From the NCBI GenBank assembly GCA_965153455.1, contig OZ234493.1, forward strand, positions 35,020,213 through 35,084,212: 64,000 nt of DNA. Reading direction: 5' to 3'. The translations under genes and the position numbers were made by a program. Of this stretch, positions 1 through 10,754 are shown piece by piece (within the stretch, counting starts at the first letter, position 1; the number at the start of each line of letters is the position of its first letter). Below the pieces are notes generated by a model. The model had not been told where the DNA came from, made no database searches, and saw only the letters and a program-made list of their open reading frames with translations. This stretch comes from Sphagnum compactum (taxonomy: Eukaryota > Bryophyta > Sphagnopsida > Sphagnales).

Positions 1-284
1 TGTTCTGGTGGCTGTTGGTTCACTCTGGCCTTCCATGGCACTACTGGCCTTCCATGCTGACACCATTTCCTTCTCATCACTGTCATGTTGGAAAATGGTG
101 AGAGGGGGGAGGGGGAGTAGTGAGCAGTTGCCTGGGAGAGTTAAAATGTTTTTGAGAAAACAAACAACTCCTCCATGTCTTCTTTACATATTGTGATGGA
201 GCAAAAGTTGCAATCTGGATAACATTACTAGAATTGGTACAATACACCCATGTAGCTAATTATTATCAAGAGGAATTACTCCAC

Positions 285-655
285 ATTTCATGGCTATGAA
301 ATTGTTGCAAAACCTCTTGTTGCTAATCAATAGATCTTTCCAGATCCATAGCTATGAAGCTTGTTGCAAGTCATCTCTTGTTGTAAACAAGCGAACCTCT
401 CATGATCCATACATATGAAACTTGTTGCAAACAAGAGAATCTCTCAAGATCCATAGGTATGAAACTCATTGCAAAACTCTCGTTGCAAATGAGAGAATCT
501 CTCAGGATCCATAGGTGTGAAACTCATTGCAAAACTCTCGTTGCAAATGAGAGAATCTCTCAGGATCCATAGGTGTGAAACTCATTGCAAAACTCTTGTT
601 GCAAATGAGAGAATCGTTTGGGATCCATAGGTATGGAACTCATTGCAAATTTGTT
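285..655. repeat. ~58-bp minisatellite upstream of the DNAJB gene
   Basis: About six head-to-tail copies are visible. The landmark GATCCATA recurs near 343, 403, 448, 506, 563 and 622, giving spacings of 60, 45, 58, 57 and 59 bp. Each unit also carries TTGCAA and GAGAGAATC. The middle copies (448-622) are nearly identical and the outer ones have drifted, so expansion in the middle looks recent. The array ends about 390 bp before the DNAJB start codon and may lie in its promoter region. Confidence 0.9.
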
Positions 656-1042
656 GTTATAAATGAAATTAGTCAATCAACCCTACAACATCCAAAGAAT
701 AACCTTGGCACATTTTGGGAACACGATTCTTGCCATTGGAAAGCTCTTTTGACAATCTTCAACGAGGATGGCTCTTCTTAGTCATGGTGGTGGTTTGTGT
801 GTAAACTCGTGTTTTCCATCTTGGAAATCTGCATTGAACAAACAAGAACAATCATGGCAAATGAATTAACAATTTCAACTAAAACCCGATGCTTATCTAT
901 GTGCAGACAAAAAGGGCAGGAGGAATTGAATGTTGGTTGCATTCAGTTGGAATACACTAACAGGAATTTGAGACAAATTATGCACCATTGAGTTGGAATC
1001 CACGCACGACAAGAATGTGAGTTTGTTCATCGATAAGCAGCC

Positions 1043-2341
1043 ATGAAGGGTGGACCATGTAGTGAACCTCAGCAGAAGAACTATTATGAAGTGCTGAGAG
1101 TAGGGAAAAATGCAACAGATGAGGATCTTAGAAAAGCATTCAGAAGGTTGGCTATGAAATGGCACCCTGATAAGAACCCCACAGATGAAGCTAAGGCGCG
1201 AGTCAAATTTAATCGGATTTGTGAGTCCTTTGCAGTAAGCAAATTTGACCTTCATATGATTATTATTCCTTCTCCCTCTTGTGCAAACAATACAATACTG
1301 CTGGATCAACTAGATGACATTGATGATAATTTTGGTGCGTGCTTAGGTGTTAATGGATCCACATACTCGAGCCATAGTTGACATCTATGGAGAGGAGGGA
1401 TTGAAGAAAAAGATACCAAATGTGGCTTCTGGAACTCAGGGTTTCTCCAATGGTGGAGCCACAAATATGTACAGATACCAACCTCGAGATGCTGAAGAGG
1501 TGTTCAATGAGTTCTTTGGTGGTGTAAATCCATTTGCTGGATTGGGCGGTGACCCAAACATCTGGAAGCATCACTGCCTCACTGAGGAAGAAATTGCAAT
1601 GCCTGTCATAATGGCTTCTGATGCCTCACCACAAAAGAAAAAAGGGCCACGTAAGTCAGGTGATCTAGAAAACAAGCTGCTTTGCACCCTTGAGGAGCTT
1701 TTCAGTGGGTGCGTTAGGAAGGTCAAAATCTCCCGAAGTGTTATGGATCCTGACAGGTGATAAACTCTTGTTGCTTTCCCACCAAAATAAATCTCTTCCC
1801 CTATTTGTCCATCTCTTCTTTTTTAACAACCAGAGAGGGAGAGTTTGTTGTATAGTTTTGCACACACATGTTGAGGGGATGAAAATTTTTCTTGGTTTGC
1901 AGAAAGACACTGGTACCAAGACAAGAAATACTTACAATCCAAGTGCAGCCTGGATGGTCAAAAGGCACGAAAGTTACCTTTCCTGAAATGGGGAATCCAC
2001 AAGGAAAGTTGATGCCAGCTGATTTAGTGTTCATTATTGATGAGCGTCCACATGATAACTTCAAGCGGGAAGGAGACAATTTGGTAACAGTGCAAAAGAT
2101 TTCATTGACCGATGCCCTGATTGGCCATACAGTGACATTGAAAACCTGTGATGGTAGGATACTCAACATTCCATGCTCAGATATAATACATCCTGGCTAT
2201 GAGAAAGTGATTCAAAATGAGGGTATGCCGATTCTCAAAGAACCTGGAAAGAAGGGCAACCTTCACATAAAGTTTGATCTCAAGTTTCCAAAGCACTTGA
2301 CGCCTGATCAAAAGACTAGCATTAAGAAGATTCTTGGGTGA
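1043..2341 (+). CDS. Type II (DNAJB) Hsp40 co-chaperone, DNAJB13/RSP16-like
   Basis: Three exons join in frame: 1043-1234, 1347-1756 and 1903-2341 (TGA), giving 346 residues. Introns are GT-AG, 112 and 146 bp. The J domain occupies about residues 13-75 with the HPD triad at 41-43 (WHPDKNP), so Hsp70 ATPase stimulation should be intact. A short linker with EEVFNEFFGG follows, then two C-terminal substrate-binding beta domains (from LEELFSGC to FDLKFPKHLTPDQ). There is no cysteine-rich zinc region, which makes it type II. EEGLKKKIP, NEFFGGVNPF and KVKISRSV are closer to DNAJB13 (the radial-spoke RSP16 chaperone) than to the usual plant cytosolic DNAJB, as I recall those families. A flagellar role is therefore possible but inferred. 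The alternative is a general cytosolic DNAJB1-like protein. Confidence 0.9.
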
Positions 2342-3932
2342 AAGCCTTCACTTGGAGATCCTACACAGAGAGTTTATTTATCCCCTCACAGAGAATCCAT
2401 GGACATATAAAATTGGTCACATGACTTTTAGATATATTTTCCCAACAGACTATCTGGTTGAATGCAAGGAGAGAGTCAGGATAAGCTAAGGAGCCTCACC
2501 CATTCTGAGATGGCTGCTGAAGGGTTGGACAATCTTCTGAAGCCGATTTGCATCCCATCTTGAGGACTTATGTCCGACCAGTATACTGAGAAAAAAATCA
2601 ACAAGGTCATATTATCATTGCTTCACACCAAGTTTGCACATCTCTGACAGCATTGCTTTGCATGTGCATGTTTGCTGAATGCACATGTTCATGTGTGTAA
2701 TTTCAAGCTGATCAAGACAAGGAAATAAACATACTTTTAAAAAGATAACAGGATCCTTGTTAACTCACCAGCTTATGGTTCTCACCACTTACATCTTCTT
2801 TGGGTACATCCTCCCTTTGATACACCATGTAAAAGAATGTACCACTGTTGATAGACCCTGTCATGAATTCACACAATGAATGCTAAGCCTACCATCTGAC
2901 TGCATGGTAATGTCCTAGTTCTTGCCTGCTTGATGCAAAGCTTGTTTACTAATTTGATGTCTGTTTTTCATGCAAAGCTTTCCCTGGGTATCCTGCTCTA
3001 CTCTAAGCATAGACTGGAATAAACTAAATTAGGAAGCTATGCTATGCAACAGAAAGAAATTATCTCTTGACTACAGCTATGGGGGAAGAATTTATGATCT
3101 CAGCAAAGATAAACACACAGCCCAAATCAACACTGCATTCCTGGAGACTATAAGATGCACAACTTGACCGAAAGTTTTTGCCAAGAGCTCAAATACAGTC
3201 CTAAATGTAACTTCCAGTTCCTAGGTGTGTAAGGTTTTAGCAGCATGAGTGGCAAAGTGCATGGAGATTTCTGAGAGAGAGAATCTATGAGCAACAACCC
3301 ACTCCAGAGCCCTCTAGAAAAGGCTCTGAGAGTATACAGCTTTCTTCTTTGTATCACATAGTTTCTGAACTCAATCTCATAGTCCCTCACAATAAGCTTT
3401 CCTCTCAGGTTCTTCCTGAGCCCTAACTCTACCTCTCTTTATATCCCCACTCTCCGTTCCCACCCATTTTCTCCGAGTCTCTCTCCATGTCTGCTGCTCT
3501 ACAACCCTGACCTTCAGCCAATAATATTTTACAACATAATCAACATGACCAACATAAGTGCATGTGGAAATCATCTAAAATGCATGTGTTCTAATTCTAG
3601 CAAATGCTATTTCTTCATGAGATTCTTGAACTTTCAGGTAGTTGGTGTCAAGCCAACTACAATAGAATGAGCCAAACAATTACCCAGGCTGGGCTGATAG
3701 CTCTCTCTCAATGCACAAGCCATTGGCACTTCAAATCTCCTTGCCATTCCAATTATTTTCTTCAATGCTTGTCCATTCTGTGTTCCTCATTGTCTCTCGC
3801 TCCCTCTCCCAAGCAAGAAATGGGTGGCTCCTTCATGGCTGTATGAACTTTCACCAGAAACCTCAGCTTGGAAACCACTGTTCTCAAATCCATGCCTCCC
3901 AGTCCCCTGAATCTGGATGGTTGAGTTCTAGT
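2342..3932. other. Non-coding stretch 3' of the DNAJB gene
   Basis: It begins with the 3' flank of the DNAJB gene. The short open frames on both strands have no recognisable domain, and I see no paired splice signals linking them. No tRNA, rRNA or transposon ends are visible. Confidence 0.6.
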
Positions 3933-3988
3933 ACTGGCTCTTTCAAAGGCCTGCTGGAGCTTTCCTGGTTGATTTGAGCCTGATTGTA
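3933..3988 (+). repeat. Isolated 56-bp copy of the 4.8-kb foldback arm
   Basis: This segment is identical over 56 bases to 4921-4976, the right arm of the inverted repeat about 1 kb downstream. It stands alone here with no inverted partner. The identity ends abruptly at both sides. It could be the source of the arm or a dispersed copy of the same small element. Confidence 0.9.
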
Positions 3989-4822
3989 GCTGAATTCTGA
4001 GATGGTTTGCCATATGAGCTACTTTTCATTTGTTTTCTCATTGTGTGTTGTGGCAGGCTCTTGTGTTGTGTTAAGTAGAAAGGATCAATTTTACAGCTCT
4101 CCCAGGTACAATTTCCTTTTTTTGGACAATTTGTTTTGGGACATTTTCAAAATTGTTTGTATTGTTTGTTCGAAATTCCAACTGATTTGTATTAGAGCTG
4201 TCTGGTTACCGACACATGTCCAGTTGGTGTACAAAAGTTAATAGGTAATCAGTAGCTGATCAGGGATTGATAACCAATAATGGATTGGGAGCCTCCGTTT
4301 TGCTAGTGGGAGTAAGCGGGAGTTTTCGTCGAGGTTGTCAAGCATGGTTGCAATAGTCCCTCGACGCAAGGGGAACTTGTGGGAATAGTTGAAGCTTGCT
4401 TGTGAATATGAATGACTATTGCACATGACAATAGCACTTGGTGTAATATCACCATAACTTCAAACCACAAGGCTCTTGGCGCAATGTGCATTTTCAATCA
4501 AGCATAAGAGCAATATTTTGATATGAGATTCGTGTCAATTTGAATCTGAATTTGCATTTGTCACTCCATTAGCAATGTTCTACAAGTTGTTGTTCATGAA
4601 CATGTGTTGTGTTTTTATGCCTTGTAAGAATATAATTGTGGCTTTTGTGGATTTTGAAGGTGGAGGTCATAGGACGTCACGAGAGGTTCAAGATTCTTTG
4701 CATTTGTCATTGTATGCATCATGTTTCATTCACAGGGCGTGCAAAGTGGTGGAGAAATCATAGGTATTAGGCATTGTCACCTAATATTTGAGGAGTCACC
4801 AATTGTGCAACATGATTGTTCA

Positions 4823-4968
4823 GGCTCAACCAGGAAAGCTCCAGCAGGCCTTTGAAAGAGCCACAATTCAGATTCTTAGCAGGCCTGTATCTGATGGCAA
4901 GGCCTGCTAAGAATCTGAATACTGGCTCTTTCAAAGGCCTGCTGGAGCTTTCCTGGTTGATTTGAGCC
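4823..4968. repeat. Near-perfect 63/68-bp inverted repeat with 15-base loop
   Basis: The left arm 4823-4885 and right arm 4901-4968 are reverse complements, apart from five extra bases in the right arm and a two-base mismatch in the middle. The loop is 4886-4900. A transcript would fold into one long hairpin. Its size and near-perfect pairing fit a young MIR/siRNA hairpin locus or a foldback transposon remnant; sequence alone does not decide. No target-site duplication is obvious. Confidence 0.9.
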
Positions 4969-5007
4969 TGATTGTATCTGATGGCAAGGCCTGCTAAGAA
5001 TCTGAAT
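4886..5007 (+). repeat. 35-bp direct repeat flanking the foldback right arm
   Basis: Bases 4886-4920 (loop plus start of the right arm) are repeated exactly at 4973-5007, 87 bp downstream. The region is therefore a partial tandem duplication nested with the inverted repeat. A second hairpin could form between the left arm and the 4973-5007 copy. Confidence 0.88.
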
Positions 5008-5059
5008 GCTTGCACAGTACTGGTGGTCATAGCAACAAAGAGCATGCTCAGTCTTTGTG

Positions 5060-7250
5060 CAATTGTCATGTTTCTTGCAGGTCCAGACGCACTGATTGGG
5101 GCTTAACACCATTTGCAAAGCAGCTGGAGTAGCACATCTGCATACCCTGACTTGGACCCAGGTTATTATCTCTTGCAGTTAAATCCACAGACAGCAATTC
5201 ACATGCCACAAGAATATATGTGAATGTGAGTGCACAGAGAAACCTTTTATCTACAATTGCCAAAGTACATTTCCAGTCCAGTTCCAGAAGGAAAAAAAAA
5301 AAAAAGAACCAAATATCAAACCATGAAGCTTCAACAGAGGAATAATACATGAATAAGAGACAAAGTGCCTGCTTGCCTTTCCATTCCCTTGGCAAATCTT
5401 CTGTCAGCTTAGCTGCTACTAAAGTCATCACTACCAAGCCTCTCAGTAGGTGTGCCTCTCTCAAACCTCCTCTGGCACAAAATCCAAGTCCAGAGGAGAC
5501 TGGAAACTTGACACATCCCTAGTGCAACATGCATCATCAGCAATCCCTCTCTGGATGTCAACTCAGACCACTGTTGAGGGACCTCATGATTCACATGACG
5601 TGGGACCACCTTCTCGCTCCTTCACTGCATCAACCCATAGTTCATGCTTGAATGACTCCTTACAGACAACATCAGCCCATCCCTCCCCTGTTCTGTCCCC
5701 AGCCCTCCAGCTTCTGCAGTGGCCAGAAGGCCCATCGGAGATGTATCCCTCAGCTCTCAAATTTGCATCTTTTCCTCCTTCATTGAATTTGCTGGTGATG
5801 CATTTCATCCAGGATTTCAATAATCGTAAAGCAGATGTCACACTTTGTGCATTGCCTTTTTTCAGCTGCCAATCCCCCCTTCTATGCTTACCACTCCTTT
5901 CTATCCTCTTATTGTTCAAGCTGTCTAAAGAATCAAAGGTTCAGAAATGTCCAATTTCCCTCAAGTTCTGCTGCACTTCAACCCCCCTTCAGCTTCCACT
6001 GCAGCAACTTACAGCGAACCTTTTTTATCAAACAATATTGAGGGCAAGGAACAGAAAGCTCAAGACAAAAGAACAATCCATGGATTTTCTCGTCTAAAGA
6101 TAGTTTCAAAAATACAGTCCACCATATGAAAAAGTCTGCAAACAAGTTATGTACTACTAAGCTGCAACCATACATCTGCAAATTCTTGCTCTGATGAACA
6201 TAACATTGACCTCCCTGGGCCTGCTTCCATGGACAATCATCTCCTGATTCACCAGATTCATTGAATGACTTGGAAGGATCCTTACGATTTTTTGAAAGCG
6301 ATTCACATGGCAAGACATGGTTGCAGCAGCACAAAGGTTGGCAAGACTCTCATAGGAAGAGGATGATGCACGTACCTCTGGCACCTTTGGTGATGGAGTG
6401 ACTTCAGAGTTTGCCTACTAAGTAGACACTGATCTGGTACAAACTGATGCCACAGATAGAGCAAACAAGCTGGTGAGGGTAAGTATTTTCAATTATCCCT
6501 GTATAAGTAAGCATCTAAGCCAAAGGCATAGAGAGGACTGGAGAGGCAGCTAGTGGCTGAATGTGAAAAAAACATCAGCTTGAGACCAAGAGCATGAAGA
6601 TGGATCTCAGTGACTGTGAAGTTGCAAAAATTGCTGGTCAAGTGTCCAACTGCAAGCCACAAAATTTCAAGATTTGCACTGTGGAGTGCTCACAGATTTC
6701 AGAAGCAATTGAGACATGGAAGGAGGATCATTGCAGATTGCAATGATCAGAAGGAAAGGGAATCTTGAACCTTCAAGTACTAACAGAGCACCAATCTCCA
6801 AAGTTGCTGTTCTTTCTCTTCATATGTACATTCTGGAGATTCCTCTCCACTTTACATCTGTAAGGCAATGGAGAGGCATACGACATGTGCCATGCTCCTT
6901 GAATGCTTCCTCAGAGACCACCATACACTGCAGCATACCATGACTTAAGAACTGTGCACATCTGTGAACATGAGCTGAGAATTAACCAGCATTTTGCAGC
7001 CCGTTGAATTGATTTTCCATCTCATCTCCAAATCAGGTTCTGTGTCCCTCTGCTCCAATTGTGTATACACCAGCAGAGAAACAAAGACTACATGACAGCA
7101 CTACCTTCTTCCCCTCAGAGTTGGCTCCAGATCAGAAGCTCAGATTCAAGAAAATGACGCTTTTCAAAGACCATTTTTTCTCGACAAAACATGGCTTTTG
7201 CTTCATCCCAGATTCAGCATCCCAATTCATCATCATCTTAAGGGCTATCT
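5060..7250. other. Unassigned block, possibly transcribed, no gene model
   Basis: This block is richer in GC than the DNA to its right, and several frames on both strands stay open for 70-215 codons (for example 5450-6097 on the plus strand and 5584-5919 and 6157-6384 on the minus strand). A minus-strand piece beginning near 6415, just after a TTAGTAG acceptor, reads as serine-rich coding-like sequence, but I could not connect it to other exons or recognise a family. It could be a lineage-specific gene, a decayed gene or a non-coding transcript. Confidence 0.3.
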
Positions 7251-8324
7251 AGGGGCTATTAAAAAAGTTACTTATGACATACTTAAGGAGTTATAAAGAG
7301 ATTTTCTAAGTTAAGGGCTACTTATGAGATTACATAAGGGACCATTTAAGAGGTTACATATGACTTTATAAATTATTTTTTATAGCACCTTTAGTAATTC
7401 TTAGGTATCCCCTAACCTAGGTTAGAACCTTAGATGTTTCCTCAGGTAGTCATCACTTATTCCTTCCCTACGTAAGCATTACGGAGCCTCTAAATAAATT
7501 TTAGGTATCCCATAACTTAGATAAATTTTTAGGTGTCTCTCTAAAAAAAAACTCCTCTAAACAAGTTTTATATATAGCCCTCTATGTAAGTCTATGTAAC
7601 CCTTGTATGAAATAATCCTTTTATATTCTATAACCTAAGTGAAACATTAAAAAAAAAACAAAAAAGAAAACTCAAATCATCTTGAGTTGAGAGAAAATTT
7701 GAAATTTTTCCTCTGTTATTTATCTTTTGGGCGAAAAAAATTCAAGACCTTTGAGAATTTATTAAGGTGTGTACTTAACAAGTAAAAAATAGACCTTAAA
7801 TAATTTCTTAATGGTTTTGTCAGAATATTAGGAAAACATGATATTAAATATTCAACATCAATGTGTAGAACCTACTAAGCTATTAAGGCAATTAGCCTTC
7901 CAAGTTCTTTTTCTTTCCCCCCCCCCCCCCATTAGGCACCTTTGATTGATCAATCCCAAAGAATTTCTGAAATTTTGTAGTGATGTCACACTATATATTC
8001 ACTTAAATCACAAGAACACATAAGTCCTAATATTTGTTGATATACATACTTTGCAAGAGGAAAATGTGGACAAAGCCATATGGGACAAAGTGAGGTGCTA
8101 TTGGGACATGTTGGGCAACACATTGGGAACTCTTGACAAACATGTTGAAAAGCCCCATTAAGAACATCCCCACATGCATCTACCAACCTAGTAAAGCCAC
8201 CAAGTGTTGCACCTACTTACAAAAGTTACCACTTACATTCCTCACCTATGATACCACCACCATATAAAAATAAAATAAAAATCATTTAAATTAAAATATT
8301 AGGTACCTATTTATAATTAGGTAA

Positions 8325-8915
8325 GGCATGCATGTGAAGTTCATGGGTAGTTGTGTATTTGATGAGTATGGATGAAATGGGGACCCTTTTTGCATGAGAG
8401 AACATTTTCTAGTAGGTAAGATATGCATGGGGAACCTATGGGTAGTTGTGTATTTGATGAGTACACATGAAAAATGGGGCACTACAACAAAAGGTGTCCC
8501 TGTACGCCAAGTGATTTCACTAGATTTTGAATGAATTCATTGATTGTGATGAACGAGGACCAGTGAAGAAGCAGTGAATCCACTAAATTAGTGAACAGGG
8601 ACTAGTGAATTACACCCACATTTTGTAGTAGTGTGGGGACGAGGAGATGGGTATCTACCTATAAAGTCCATGGAGCAAGGAGTTCCCAAAATAAGCACAA
8701 AATTTATGCTCCTATGTAGGTAAGAAGGTAAGGCAATGGTGACTACTCCTTCTTCATCCAAAGGAGACATTCCGCTGGATAAGGTGCACTCCACATACAC
8801 TAGAAAATTTTCTGCCAGTGCTTTTACGAGTAGAATTAGGTAATGTATTCATGGAAAGTGGCTGGTAGTTGTGTATTTGATGAGTGTGGATGCAATGCAA
8901 TGGGGGCGGTCCGTG
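8325..8915 (+). repeat. Degenerate ~100-bp repeats around a MITE
   Basis: The string GTAGTTGTGTATTTGATGAG recurs three times, starting near 8348, 8447 and 8872, each time followed by a GATG/CATG...GGGG segment. The first two copies lie 99 bp apart. The CACTA-like MITE is inserted between the second and third copies, so the repeats predate the insertion. Confidence 0.75.
8480..8633. mobile_element. CACTA-like (En/Spm) non-autonomous MITE, 154 bp
   Basis: The left end begins CACTACAACAAAA and the right end, read inward from the other strand, begins CACTACTACAAAA. These are 12/13-base terminal inverted repeats with the CACTA signature of En/Spm elements. Inside, AGTGAA/TTCACT motifs recur near both ends, as expected of subterminal transposase-binding repeats. 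There is no coding capacity. The 3-bp flanks are GGG and TGG, so the expected 3-bp target-site duplication is imperfect. Confidence 0.8.
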
Positions 8916-10385
8916 CCTTTGGTACTAGAGATTCCGGAAAAGAAGGTGGTGCTCCCTCACTTGTTTGGTAGGTGAGAGGGCTCACTGCTGGTAGAATCAG
9001 CCATCCATGATGCACCCATTATTCCTCGGCATCAAAAACTAGGGGTCTCGAAGTAGAATCCAAGTATTGATTCTGCCAATCAAGTGTTGATTCTGCCAAT
9101 AAAGTGTTTAATTCTGCCTCTCAATGGAGGGCAAGATGAGTTATGCGGAATTCGCATATCGGCCCTTTGTAAATTTGAAACTTGAATATTTGCTGGCATT
9201 TGGAAATGAAACATAGCTCCCTTACTTTAATACTTCAATTTGGCGCTTGACTGTTTTAACTCAGTCACAAGGGCCAAATTTTCAATAGCCATAATTTGAC
9301 CAAATTAATGCTTTATCCGCTTCTGGGTAGGCGTTTGATTTGTTAGTAACGGCTACTTTTGGTTTTTAAAAAATATTTCAGATAATTTAGAGAACCATCC
9401 ACACCACACCGTGTTATGAACTGGTAAAGAACGGGTAAAACGGTTTTCATGAAAGACCGGTCAAGACCCGGCAGTTCTATGGCCGGTCATTTGATTTCTT
9501 CAAAATTTTGAGAATTGCGGTTATATTTTGACTCAGATTTTGTTTTTGTAGCATTATCCATATACTACAATAATTAAAAACATAATGAACAATAAACTTG
9601 AACAATAATTAAATACATAATGAAAACTTGAACCCCTCCTCTTGATGCAATTGACACACTAACAATCGTTGAAAACGAATTAGAAATGAGAAAGTTACAG
9701 CTCCCCAAAGTAAAGGGACTCAAGAACTCAAAAAAATGAACCACTGAACATTACAAAGGTCGATTCTCAAACATTCAAAAAAATTCTTGTATGTACGTTA
9801 CTATGTTGCTATTAGAGTTCAAAGATGATTTATATTAATTTCAGGTGATGCTCCTATAACATTTTATATTGTTTAAAATGAATAAAAAATAAAAGTTATA
9901 AGGTTTGAAAATAAGAGGGGTCGAAAGAAAAAAATAAAAAGAAAAAAAAAGTTTTGTAAGTTGGAAAGCTTATTTTTCTTTTTGTTATTTTTTCATGAAT
10001 CCTTTTCATTCGCACTTCAAAGATGAATGATTTCTAAAGCTTGAGGTAACGCTCCCATAACATTTTAAATCACTCCGAATGAAGCACATATGATGAAGAT
10101 ATAATAAATGTTTGGTCATAGGCAGGCGATCGATGATTAGCCAGTTTACCTTACATGACAAATTTTTAAGCATCATCATTTGTGAATCTTCAAAGTTAAG
10201 TAGTACTTTGTGCATGTGGCAACCACATGAAGGACTTCACAGTTGTCAAGCCTTTCTTTCAACAAACCAAAACAGTTGTTGCCCAACTATGCAGGTGACC
10301 AGAGCAAAGAACCACATCTGCATGGGGTGCCTTACTCTTTCATATCGAATTCAATAAAAGGAAAGTAGGTGTTGAAACTGCCAAG

Positions 10386-10411
10386 GTAGTAGTAGTAGTA
10401 GTAGTAGTAGG
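10386..10411 (+). repeat. (TAG)n microsatellite
   Basis: About eight uninterrupted TAG/AGT units in otherwise AT-rich DNA. Confidence 0.9.
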
Positions 10412-10673
10412 GTATGTAGTAGCTAGCTTGCTAGCTACCTTCATCACAAGTGTTTTGTTAGTCGAGTTTGGTAGGAAAAGATGTCATGAGACTTATCTGC
10501 TACAGTAGTAAACTAATAGGCCAAACTGATTGATTGCACAAACTGATTGCAAAAGGGAGGGAAATAAAAACAAAAATAAAACCAAAGAAAGTTGTGGCAC
10601 TAAAAACTGATTGCAAAAGTGAGAGAAAACAAAAAAAACAGAACAAAACAAAGTTGTGGACTTCCCTCCCCCA

Positions 10674-10735
10674 CCCCCCCCCCCCCCCCCCCCCCTCTCT
10701 CTCTCACCCACCCACCCACCCACCCACCCACCCAA
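10674..10735 (+). repeat. Compound microsatellite: C22, (CT)n, (CCCA)n
   Basis: Twenty-two consecutive C (10674-10695) are followed by a CT run and about seven CCCA units. The minus strand is therefore a long G run followed by TGGG repeats, a sequence class that forms G-quadruplexes. It sits just before the AUG6 upstream tandem array. Confidence 0.93.
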
Positions 10736-10754
10736 AATCAAATTTCTCAAGATT

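Larger units (their letters stand above)
7251..10385. other. AT-rich intergenic DNA
   Basis: Strongly AT-rich sequence with short homopolymers, including 14 C at 7917-7930. Apart from the CACTA-like MITE and the local repeats listed separately, I see no open frame, splice pattern or RNA gene here. Confidence 0.6.

Noticed and set aside
285-655. CRISPR-like array
   Set aside because: Units are contiguous with no unique spacers, in a plant nuclear context; it is a minisatellite.
5450-6097. 215-codon plus-strand frame
   Set aside because: No recognisable domain, a late ATG and competing frames on the other strand. Kept only as part of an unassigned block.
10493-10750. Gly-rich minus frame and Pro/His-rich plus frames
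   Set aside because: Translations of the poly-C and CCCA microsatellite.
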